This document shows, one piece after another, positions 1 through 9,210 of a DNA stretch of 11,609 nucleotides; the stretch's first letter is position 1; each line of letters starts with the position of its first letter. The notes beneath the pieces are model-generated. The model was not told the origin of the DNA and made no database searches. It was given only the letters and a program-made list of their open reading frames with translations. Where the stretch lies: NCBI GenBank assembly GCA_029946075.1, contig JAQSDT010000764.1, positions 1 to 11,609 on the forward strand. Direction: 5' to 3'. Position numbers and translations under genes: made by a program. The stretch is from a bacterium (GTDB taxonomy: Bacteria > Pseudomonadota > Alphaproteobacteria > Rhizobiales > Xanthobacteraceae).

Positions 1-49
1 TTCCACGCCGCCGCAGCAGGATGGAGCCTCAGAGATGTGTGCATGCCCT

Positions 50-162
50 AGGGCGCAGGCCGGGACCCATAGCCACCGTCAACAATCGTTTCACACGGTG
101 TCAGCCATCCAGCCCTATCGATAGATCACGCGGTATAGGTCCCGGCCTTCGCCGGGACGACG
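50..162. repeat. Palindromic intergenic repeat (REP/RIME-like)
   Basis: The ends of this stretch are inverted copies of each other: GGCCGGGACCCATA at 58-71 and TATAGGTCCCGGCC at 134-147 match at 13 of 14 positions and enclose about 62 bases. The right end continues into a perfect 8-bp hairpin (139-158), and the left end continues GGGCGCA at 51-57. An inner CTATCGATAG palindrome lies at 116-125. I remember elements of this build as common between genes in Bradyrhizobium and relatives. That memory, and the exact outer limits, are unverified. Confidence 0.6.
139..158 (-). terminator. Hairpin after the flavin monooxygenase gene
   Basis: Perfect inverted repeat GTCCCGGC / GCCGGGAC with a 4-base loop, starting 7 bases beyond the stop codon of the leftward gene. 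No T-run follows, so it is not a textbook intrinsic terminator. It is the arm of the repeat element and may still end transcription or protect the 3' end of the mRNA. Confidence 0.4.
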
Positions 163-165
163 GCT

Positions 166-1185
166 TTACGCCGCCACCTTCTTGCCCAACCCAAACGCAT
201 CCGCCAGCAGGCTGTACGACTTCTTCCGCGCCTCGTGGTCGTAAACGGCGGTGATGATCATCAGTTCGTCCGGCTTGCCGGCGTCGAGCATCGGCTGCAG
301 CTTCGCCATGATGGTGGCGGGGCTGCCGACGAACAGCCGCTCGCGGTTGCGCATGACCGAGGCGCGCTCGGCGGCCGTATAATTATAGGCCAGCGCTTCC
401 TCGACGCTCGGCAGCGGCAGGAACTGGCCGCGGTCGCGGCGCAGGCGGTTGAGGTCCGCCGACGACGCCAGCTTTTCAGCTTCCGCATCGGTTTCGGCGG
501 TGACCACCGCGACCGCGAGGATGGCATGCGGCGTCTGGCGGAAGGCCGATGGCTTGAACCGGCTGTGATAGTTCGTGAGCGCGGCGATCGCATCGTAAGA
601 CGCAAAATGGTGCGCGAAAGCGAAGCCCATGCCGACTTGCGCTGACAGTTCCGAGGAATAATCGGACGAGCCGAGCAGCCAGATCGGCGGCAGCGGCGAA
701 TCGTCCGGCATCGCCACGACGTTGTTGTAGGGATGGCCGGCCGGACAATCGCGGGTTTCCCACAGCACCAATTCGCTCAGCCGCTCGAGGAAGTCGTCGC
801 CCTCGCGGCGGTCGAGCCGGCTGCGCAGCGCGTGCGCGGTGGCGCCATCGGTGCCCGGCGCGCGGCCGAGGCCGAGATCGATGCGGCCGGGAAACAGCGC
901 TTCCAGCATCTTGAAGCGCTCGGCGACCACCAGTGGCGCATGGTTGGGCAGCATCACGCCGCCGGAGCCGACACGGATGTTCTTTGTCACCGCGGCGATC
1001 TGCCCGATCATCAGATCGGGCGCCGGACTCGCTACCGAAGCCAGATTGTGATGCTCGGCGAGCCAGTAGCGGACATAGCCGAGACCATCGACATGGCGCG
1101 CCAGATCGATGCTGTTGCGCAGCGCGGCGGCCGGTTTTGTGCCTGTGGTGACGACGGAGAGGTCGAGGACTGAAAGCGGGATCAT
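166..1185 (-). CDS. LLM-class flavin-dependent monooxygenase (bacterial luciferase-like)
   Basis: A 339-residue protein of the bacterial luciferase-like TIM-barrel superfamily, in the YhbW/MsnO8-like branch. These enzymes use reduced FMN supplied by a separate reductase to oxygenate organic substrates. Family marks are the WLAEHHN segment at residues 41-47, the VGSGGVMLPNHAPL strand and loop at about 72-85, and the AERFKMLEALFPGRIDLGLGR region at about 88-108. The length is typical. The likely product is a soluble cytoplasmic enzyme; the substrate cannot be read from sequence. The ATG at 1185 starts directly in the conserved N-terminal strand. No strong Shine-Dalgarno sequence is visible before it. 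It is transcribed leftward, divergent from metF, and ends at a palindromic repeat. A link to methionine metabolism is not indicated. Confidence 0.88.
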   Translation of the reverse strand: MIPLSVLDLSVVTTGTKPAAALRNSIDLARHVDGLGYVRYWLAEHHNLASVASPAPDLMIGQIAAVTKNIRVGSGGVMLPNHAPLVVAERFKMLEALFPGRIDLGLGRAPGTDGATAHALRSRLDRREGDDFLERLSELVLWETRDCPAGHPYNNVVAMPDDSPLPPIWLLGSSDYSSELSAQVGMGFAFAHHFASYDAIAALTNYHSRFKPSAFRQTPHAILAVAVVTAETDAEAEKLASSADLNRLRRDRGQFLPLPSVEEALAYNYTAAERASVMRNRERLFVGSPATIMAKLQPMLDAGKPDELMIITAVYDHEARKKSYSLLADAFGLGKKVAA

Positions 1186-1200
1186 GACGACAAACTAGTG

Positions 1201-1242
1201 CGGCAAGCTCTGCCGACAAAGACCTGACTGGCGCAGATCAGG
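1201..1242 (-). promoter_or_regulatory. Two hairpins in the leader of the monooxygenase gene
   Basis: Read leftward, two inverted repeats precede the gene start. One is CCTGACTG paired with CAG-A-TCAGG at 1223-1242, with one bulged base. The other is CGGCA/TGCCG with a 5-base loop at 1201-1215, whose end is 16 bases from the start codon. They could be a structured 5' leader if transcription starts upstream of 1242. No known riboswitch class was recognised. Confidence 0.25.
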
Positions 1243-1353
1243 CCCGCGCCGGCTGGTCGAGAAAAACCATCGCGGTTCGTGATTGTGGGATAACATGTGG
1301 CAATAATTGTAAACACATCTATTTGCCCACAAAAGAAAGAACGACTCCTCAGA

Positions 1354-1373
1354 TGCTTTTTTGATAAAAAGCA
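1354..1373. promoter_or_regulatory. Perfect AT-rich dyad
   Basis: TGCTTTTT and AAAAAGCA form an 8-bp perfect inverted repeat around a TGAT centre, in the middle of the divergent intergenic region. A protein-binding site is more likely than a terminator, since the stem is nearly all A-T and no T-run follows it on either strand. Function unknown. Confidence 0.3.
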
Positions 1374-1468
1374 CATAATAACAGTAATGTATATGGTAAA
1401 CCATCTCTAAACATTTCGCCCACCAAGAGAAATTTATCAGGCATATTTCCTACTTTTTATAACATTAT

Positions 1469-1499
1469 TGGGCTATTTCCCATAGATGATGGGCTGTTT
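1469..1499. promoter_or_regulatory. Repeated TGGGCT motif with overlapping dyads upstream of metF
   Basis: TGGGCTATTT (1469-1478) recurs as TGGGCTGTTT (1490-1499), 9 of 10 identical and 21 bases apart, or two helical turns. Between them CCCAT (1479-1483) is inverted relative to both, giving TGGG-6-CCCA and CCCAT-5-ATGGG. Two same-face half-sites plus an inverted one suit an operator of the metF-metH operon, about 80-110 bases before the start codon. The binding protein is unknown. Confidence 0.35.
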
Positions 1500-1580
1500 G
1501 AGCGGTCGCGTTTGGCTTATTTTAGCTGATCGCCGCTAGGGCTGATGCCCGCCCATCCTTTCGGAGCTTTGTGAGTTGCC

Positions 1581-2495
1581 ATGACCGAGGTTACGCCCCC
1601 CGCCCAAGACGGCCATCGCACGCTGCATTCGCCGAAGATCTCGTTCGAATTCTTTCCGCCCAAGACGGAGGAGATGGAGCGCAGCCTGTGGGAGACCATC
1701 AACCGGCTGGCGCCGCTGACGCCGAATTTCGTGTCGGTGACCTATGGCGCCGGCGGATCGACCCGCGAGCGCACCCATGCGACCATCGCCCGCATCCTGA
1801 AAGAGACCCGCCTGACGCCGGCCGCGCATCTGACCTGCGTCGGCGCGCCGAAGGGCGAGATCGATGACGTGGTGGCGCGCTATCACGACATCGGCGTCCG
1901 CCACATCGTGGCACTGCGCGGCGATCCCACCACCGGCATCGGCACCGCCTATAACGCCCATCCCGACGGCTATCAGAGTTCGCCTGACCTGATCGAAGGC
2001 ATCAAGAAGCGCTACCCCGATATCGAGGTCTCCGTTTCCGCCTATCCGGAAAAGCATCCGGAGAGCCCGAACCTCGACGCCGACATCGATACGCTGAAGG
2101 CCAAGGTCGATGCCGGCGCCGCGCGCGCGATCACGCAGGTGTTCTTCGATAACGACCTTTATCTTCGCTACCTCGACCGCGTCCGCGCCCGCGGCATCGA
2201 TATTCCGGTCGTGCCGGGCATCATGCCGATGCACAATTTCAAGCAGGCGCGAAACTTCGTCACCCGCGCCGGCACCACGGTGCCGAGCTGGCTCGCCGAC
2301 AAGTTCGAAGGCCTCGACGACGACGCCGAGACCCGCAAGCTCGTGGCGGCGACGGTTGCCGCCGGCCAGGTGCAGAAGCTCGCCAAGCAGGGCGTCGACA
2401 CCTTCCATTTCTACACCATGAACCGCGCGGACCTCGTGTTTGCGATCAGCCATTTGCTGGGCATCCGCCCCCATGGCGCACAGAAGGCCGCCTGA
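1581..2495 (+). CDS. metF: 5,10-methylenetetrahydrofolate reductase (MetF)
   Basis: A 304-residue FAD-dependent cytoplasmic reductase that converts 5,10-methylene-THF to 5-methyl-THF, the methyl donor for methionine synthesis. The length fits the bacterial single-domain enzyme. Visible marks are SFEFFPPK at residues 21-28 with E23 at the place of the catalytic glutamate of E. coli MetF, VTYGAGGS at 53-60, ALRGD at 111-115 with the flavin-site aspartate, SAYPEKHPES at 153-162, ITQVFFDNDLY at 184-194, and PGIMP at 212-216. All are intact. The ATG at 1581 places the conserved core at a normal distance from the N-terminus. Its stop lies 4 bases before metH, so the two are almost certainly cotranscribed. 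MetF supplies the substrate that MetH uses. No unusual features. Confidence 0.97.
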   Translation: MTEVTPPAQDGHRTLHSPKISFEFFPPKTEEMERSLWETINRLAPLTPNFVSVTYGAGGSTRERTHATIARILKETRLTPAAHLTCVGAPKGEIDDVVARYHDIGVRHIVALRGDPTTGIGTAYNAHPDGYQSSPDLIEGIKKRYPDIEVSVSAYPEKHPESPNLDADIDTLKAKVDAGAARAITQVFFDNDLYLRYLDRVRARGIDIPVVPGIMPMHNFKQARNFVTRAGTTVPSWLADKFEGLDDDAETRKLVAATVAAGQVQKLAKQGVDTFHFYTMNRADLVFAISHLLGIRPHGAQKAA

Positions 2496-2499
2496 TCCG

Positions 2500-6363
<3,864 letters not shown>

Positions 6364-6374
6364 ACACTTCCCTG

Positions 6375-6397
6375 CCTTCTCCCCTTGTGGGAGAAGG
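6375..6397. repeat. REP-like hairpin between metH and the zeta GST gene
   Basis: CCTTCTCCC and GGGAGAAGG form a 9-bp perfect stem around CTTGT, 11 bases after the metH stop and 21 before the next start codon. The sequence after it is A/G-rich without a T-run, so it is not a clear terminator. I remember similar pyrimidine/purine palindromes as frequent intergenic repeats in Bradyrhizobium. It may reduce read-through or stabilise the upstream mRNA. Confidence 0.6.
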
Positions 6398-6418
6398 AAA
6401 GGGAAACACGGGGTGCCC

Positions 6419-7078
6419 ATGAAATTCTTCTCGTTCTGGCGGTCGCTGGCGAGCTTTCGCGTTCGCATTGCGCTCAATCTGAAAAGCGTGCCGGCCGAAG
6501 TGATCTTCGTCGACATCGACGCCAACGCGCATCGCGATCCCCGGTATCGCAAGATCAACCCGCAGATGGCGCTGCCGTCGCTGGTGCTGGACGACGGCAC
6601 CGCGCTGTTCCAGTCGCTGGCGATCCTCGAATATCTCGACGAGACGTACCCGGCCCCGCCGCTGCTGCCGGCCGATCCCGCCGGACGGGCGCGGGTGCGC
6701 GCGCTGGCGCTGATGGTGGCCTGCGAGGGACATCCGCTGCTGACGCCGCGGGTGCGGCGCTATCTCGATCACGAACTCAATCTGCGCGACACCCAGCAGG
6801 CGGCGTGGCGGCGGCACTGGACGACGGAAACGCTGGCAGCGCTGGAAGGACACTTGGCCGGCCACAAGGACACCGGCGCCTTCTGCCATGGCGATACGCC
6901 CGGCCTCGCCGACATCTGCCTCGTCGGCCATGTCCACGCCGCGGTCACGCAGCAGATCGAGCTGTCGACCTGGCCGACGGTGAAGCGCATCTTCGAGGCC
7001 GCGATGGCGGTGCCGGCATTCGCAACAGCCCACCCGCTGGTGCAGCCGGATACACCCGAGGCGATGCGGAAGGGGTAG
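6419..7078 (+). CDS. maiA: Zeta-class glutathione S-transferase, maleylacetoacetate isomerase-like
   Basis: A 219-residue soluble GST. Zeta-class marks are the N-terminal FWRSLASFRVRIALNLK region (residues 6-22), NPQMALPSLV with the cis-proline, QSLAILEYLDE as the glutathione gamma-glutamyl site, LLPADPAGRARVRALAL, and the C-terminal GDTPGLADICLV and QPDTP segments. Zeta enzymes isomerise maleylacetoacetate to fumarylacetoacetate in tyrosine breakdown, or act on related cis-acids. The usual S-S-A/C-S active-site run reads S-L-A-S (residues 9-12), so the second serine is replaced while the first is kept. No other tyrosine-catabolic gene is nearby, so the exact substrate is uncertain. I chose the ATG at 6419 because the fold begins there; upstream in-frame codons overlap metH in another frame. 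It lies 55 bases after metH and may be read with it. Confidence 0.85.
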   Translation: MKFFSFWRSLASFRVRIALNLKSVPAEVIFVDIDANAHRDPRYRKINPQMALPSLVLDDGTALFQSLAILEYLDETYPAPPLLPADPAGRARVRALALMVACEGHPLLTPRVRRYLDHELNLRDTQQAAWRRHWTTETLAALEGHLAGHKDTGAFCHGDTPGLADICLVGHVHAAVTQQIELSTWPTVKRIFEAAMAVPAFATAHPLVQPDTPEAMRKG

Positions 7079-7101
7079 GCGCCCGCGGGGTGCGCGGGCG
7101 C
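7079..7101 (+). terminator. GC-rich hairpin at the end of the zeta GST gene
   Basis: GCGCCCGCG and CGCGGGCGC form a 9-bp perfect, all-G/C stem with a 5-base GGGTG loop, beginning at the base after the stop codon. AAAATTG follows rather than a T-run, so it may pause polymerase or protect the 3' end instead of acting as a classic intrinsic terminator. It is the likely end of the metF-metH-GST transcription unit. Confidence 0.5.
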
Positions 7102-7203
7102 AAAATTGAAATATCGAAAACAACCCCATGCAAAGTAGGTTTTTCGGGCCGGTCAGGTTCGGTCAGCGCCGATTAGGTCCGGTTCGGCCCCAATCCAGCC
7201 CTA

Positions 7204-7839
7204 TCACCCCTTCGGCGGCTCCAGCGCCTGCACGATTTGCTGGAACGGGGCCAGCGCCTCGCAGCGCGCCGAGTGCGCCTTCAGCGCGGGATAGCGCGCA
7301 TCGAATAGCGCCGGGTGCGCCTCGCCGGTGAAGCGCAGCACGCAGGCGGCGGCGATATCGGCGTGGCCGATCGTCTCGCCCGCCCAATACGGCGTCTTCA
7401 CCGCGGCGCATTTCTTTTCCAGCACTTCGAGCACGCCCGTGATCTGCGCGCTGCAGCGCTGGACCCAGAGATCGAGCTGCTCCTTGCGCAGCACGCGCTC
7501 GTACAGCAGGCTGACACCCTTGTCGCCGAGCCCCATCGAGAGCGCGCAAATCCGCAAGTGCCGCCAGCGCGCCTCGCCACTCCGCGCGATCATCGCCTTG
7601 TCGGCGCCGACGCGGTCGTCGAGATAATCCAGGATCATCGCGCTCTCGATCAGCGCCTCGCCGCTATCAAGCACCAGCGTCGGCACCCGCCGCAGCGGGT
7701 TATAGGCGGCGATCTTGTCGGCATCGCCGAAGGTCGACCACGGCCGGTGCTCGAAGGCGATGCCGTACAGCCGCATCGCGATGGCGACGCGGCGGACAAA
7801 GGGCGAGTCGTACTGGCCGATCAGGATCATGGTGCTCAC
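7204..7839 (-). CDS. Glutathione S-transferase family protein
   Basis: A 211-residue cytosolic GST, not closely related to the zeta-type protein beside it. The N-terminal thioredoxin-like half starts MILIGQYDSPFVRRVAIAM, with S12 at the usual active-site position at the start of helix 1. RVPTLV (51-56) holds the cis-proline P53, and ESAMI (65-69) is the glutathione-contacting E-S pair. The helical C-terminal half contains AGETIGHADIAAAC, the capping-box region typical of GSTs. The substrate is unknown; such proteins usually detoxify electrophiles or act as peroxidases. The start is either GTG at 7839, with GAAAGG 3 bases upstream, or the ATG three codons later at 7830. I kept the GTG. It points against the upstream GST and is divergent from the secreted protein gene. 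Confidence 0.88.
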   Translation of the reverse strand: MSTMILIGQYDSPFVRRVAIAMRLYGIAFEHRPWSTFGDADKIAAYNPLRRVPTLVLDSGEALIESAMILDYLDDRVGADKAMIARSGEARWRHLRICALSMGLGDKGVSLLYERVLRKEQLDLWVQRCSAQITGVLEVLEKKCAAVKTPYWAGETIGHADIAAACVLRFTGEAHPALFDARYPALKAHSARCEALAPFQQIVQALEPPKG

Positions 7840-7981
7840 AAGCCTTTCGATTTATAGTCGCGAGGGCGCAATCAGCGCCCGGCGGACGACGTGAATTTGT
7901 CTGCGTTTCCGACTGTAGATGTTTTATGAAGTCACCATTCTGAACGGGCGCCGTCGCCCGATCAAGCTGAAAGATTTTCAC

Positions 7982-8392
7982 GTGCGCCTGAATGCTCTCA
8001 TCCTGCTCCTCCTGCTCGCGTCCGGAATGGCGAATGCCCAGAGCCGCTCCGTCGGCTTTATCTCGCCGTCGAAAAACATCGCCTGCCAGTATTTCGACTA
8101 CGACAACCAGATCACGCTTCGCTGCGACATCATGGAAGCCACGGTCACCGCGCGCCGGCCGGCCGACTGCGACCTCGAATGGGGCAAGGCCTTCGAGATG
8201 CGATCGAAGGGCGGCGCGATACGTCTTTGTTACGGCGACACCATCATGGAGCCGGGCCTGCCGGTGCTGGCTTACGGCGACGTCTGGCAGCGCGGCGGGT
8301 TTACGTGCAGGTCGGAGCAGTCAGGGGTGACGTGCTTCAACGCGGACCGGCGAGGGTTTTCGCTGGCAAGGGCGAAGCAGGAAGTGTTTTGA
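7982..8392 (+). CDS. Secreted DUF6636-type protein, six cysteines
   Basis: A small exported protein, 136 residues when read from GTG at 7982. That start gives a clean signal peptide: a short positive end, a run of leucines, then SGMANA followed by Q, so cleavage is expected near residue 19. An ATG at 7919 in the same frame would put 21 charged residues before the signal and has no ribosome-binding site; GAAAGA at 7969-7974 fits the GTG better. The mature part has FISPSKNIAC, LRCDI, CDLEWG, GDT, VLAYGD, GFTC, GVTC and GFSL, the pattern I associate with DUF6636. Cysteines at 35, 48, 63, 83, 109 and 118 could form three disulphides in the periplasm. Function is unknown. Composition matches the high-GC chromosome, so it lies outside the low-GC cassette to its right. 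Confidence 0.75.
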   Translation: MRLNALILLLLLASGMANAQSRSVGFISPSKNIACQYFDYDNQITLRCDIMEATVTARRPADCDLEWGKAFEMRSKGGAIRLCYGDTIMEPGLPVLAYGDVWQRGGFTCRSEQSGVTCFNADRRGFSLARAKQEVF

Positions 8393-8416
8393 CCTGAGCG
8401 CGAAGCCAGACGTGCG

Positions 8417-8450
8417 GCAAATAACCCACGGGTTTAAGCTACCTATTTGC
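8417..8450. promoter_or_regulatory. Nested inverted repeats upstream of the cassette
   Basis: GCAAATA (8417-8423) and TATTTGC (8444-8450) form a perfect 7-bp inverted repeat. Inside it AACCC (8423-8427) and GGGTT (8430-8434) form another. The right arm overlaps the proposed -35 box of the cassette promoter, as an operator would. Alternatively it is part of a Bradyrhizobium intergenic repeat or a weak terminator of the preceding gene, since CTTTTT follows at 8453-8458. Confidence 0.35.
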
Positions 8451-8474
8451 AACTTTTTGGGGTGTCGCTACTAT
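8447..8474 (+). promoter_or_regulatory. Candidate promoter of the two-gene cassette
   Basis: TTGCAA (8447-8452) and TACTAT (8469-8474) each match 4 of 6 consensus bases for -35 and -10 boxes and are 16 bases apart. Transcription would start near 8481, giving a very short leader. A purine-rich ribosome-binding site, GAGGGGGAA (8483-8491), lies immediately before the ATG at 8494. Confidence 0.4.
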
Positions 8475-8493
8475 CCGGCTCAGAGGGGGAAAC

Positions 8494-9210
8494 ATGCCGG
8501 ATACTATACGAGACATACTGACTAGACTACACGACTGCTGCACGGGCACGGTCAACCGCTCACTAGCCGACGAATTTAATGCCATCAACGGCGCGAGCTA
8601 TGCGTACTCCTCAGACCTCGACCACTGGATCACGGTGCTAGACGGACGACCAGAGAAGGCTCTGTACGCCACGGCAGCCAACGAATTCGCATTAGCTTTA
8701 CTAAACAACTCTCAAGGTCAGTATCGAAACGCTTATAAGGGCCTGAGACTTACACTCGAACTCGTACTACAAGGAGTTTATCTCTCTGCAAATCTCGTGG
8801 TGCTGAATGAATGGCTCACTAGTCAAGCAGATACGTCTTGGTCTGCGATCGTCGACGGGGACAACGGCATATTCAGCAAGAGGTTTTGTCGAGCATTTTT
8901 CCCCGAAGTTACCGATGATGCCGCAGCTTTTGGAGCACTATCCGGAACGCTTTACCGAGAAATGTCAGAGTGCACACACGGAAACGTTCCGAACAAAATC
9001 CCGCTCCCGAAAACGATTGAGTTCAATAGGTCAACGTTCGAGATGTGGCACGCGAAAGCGGAAACATTGAGATACATTTCGAACTTCGCGCTTACTGTTA
9101 GGTACTATTCGTCGCTCTCCGCTGAAAAGAAACAAAGAATTTCACCAACGATTCTCGATCAACTCGGCAGCGTAAATCAAATCCGTACAACATTAGAAGC
9201 CACCGCCTGA
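8494..9210 (+). CDS. HEPN-like helical protein, first gene of the cassette
   Basis: A 238-residue protein I cannot assign to a named family. It looks soluble and mostly helical, with no signal peptide. Its clearest landmark is LYREMSECTHGN at residues 153-164, giving R155-x6-H162, which fits the R-x4-6-H active-site pattern of HEPN-domain RNases. It is preceded by an amphipathic stretch at about 80-108 (YKGLRLTLELVLQGVYLSAN, then a NEWL turn) and a tryptophan-containing W-S-A-I region near 116, an arrangement seen in HEPN-like proteins of defence and toxin systems. The gene ends in TGATG with the ATPase gene, so the two are translationally coupled and the products probably act together. A HEPN effector RNase is my inference; a structural partner without catalysis is possible. 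Low GC and rare codons point to acquisition. Confidence 0.75.
   Translation: MPDTIRDILTRLHDCCTGTVNRSLADEFNAINGASYAYSSDLDHWITVLDGRPEKALYATAANEFALALLNNSQGQYRNAYKGLRLTLELVLQGVYLSANLVVLNEWLTSQADTSWSAIVDGDNGIFSKRFCRAFFPEVTDDAAAFGALSGTLYREMSECTHGNVPNKIPLPKTIEFNRSTFEMWHAKAETLRYISNFALTVRYYSSLSAEKKQRISPTILDQLGSVNQIRTTLEATA

Larger units (their letters stand above)
1186..1580. promoter_or_regulatory. Divergent intergenic region upstream of metF
   Basis: About 395 bases without a credible gene. The part at 1270-1530 is clearly AT-rich compared with the flanking genes. It must hold the promoters for the leftward monooxygenase gene and for metF-metH. Visible structures are two hairpins near the monooxygenase start, a TGCTTTTT/AAAAAGCA dyad (1354-1373), an ATGGT-AA-ACCAT dyad (1393-1404), a TATAAC box at 1458-1463 that could be a -10, and a repeated TGGGCT motif (1469-1499). 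I found no convincing -35 for the TATAAC box. Before metF, CGGAG (1562-1566) and GTGAG (1571-1575) are the only ribosome-binding candidates; the first is far from the ATG and the second is weak. Confidence 0.6.

Noticed and set aside
1186..1580. SAM-II, SAH or cobalamin riboswitch before metF-metH
   Set aside because: I looked for the conserved cores of these classes. A TTTTAGC string at 1521-1527 is the reverse of the SAM-II GCTAAAA end and is in the wrong orientation; no B12 box or SAH core was found.
2440..2499. Upstream in-frame ATG adding 20 residues to MetH
   Set aside because: It lies inside metF, the added residues have no resemblance to MetH, and the ATG at 2500 gives a normal operon spacing and N-terminus.
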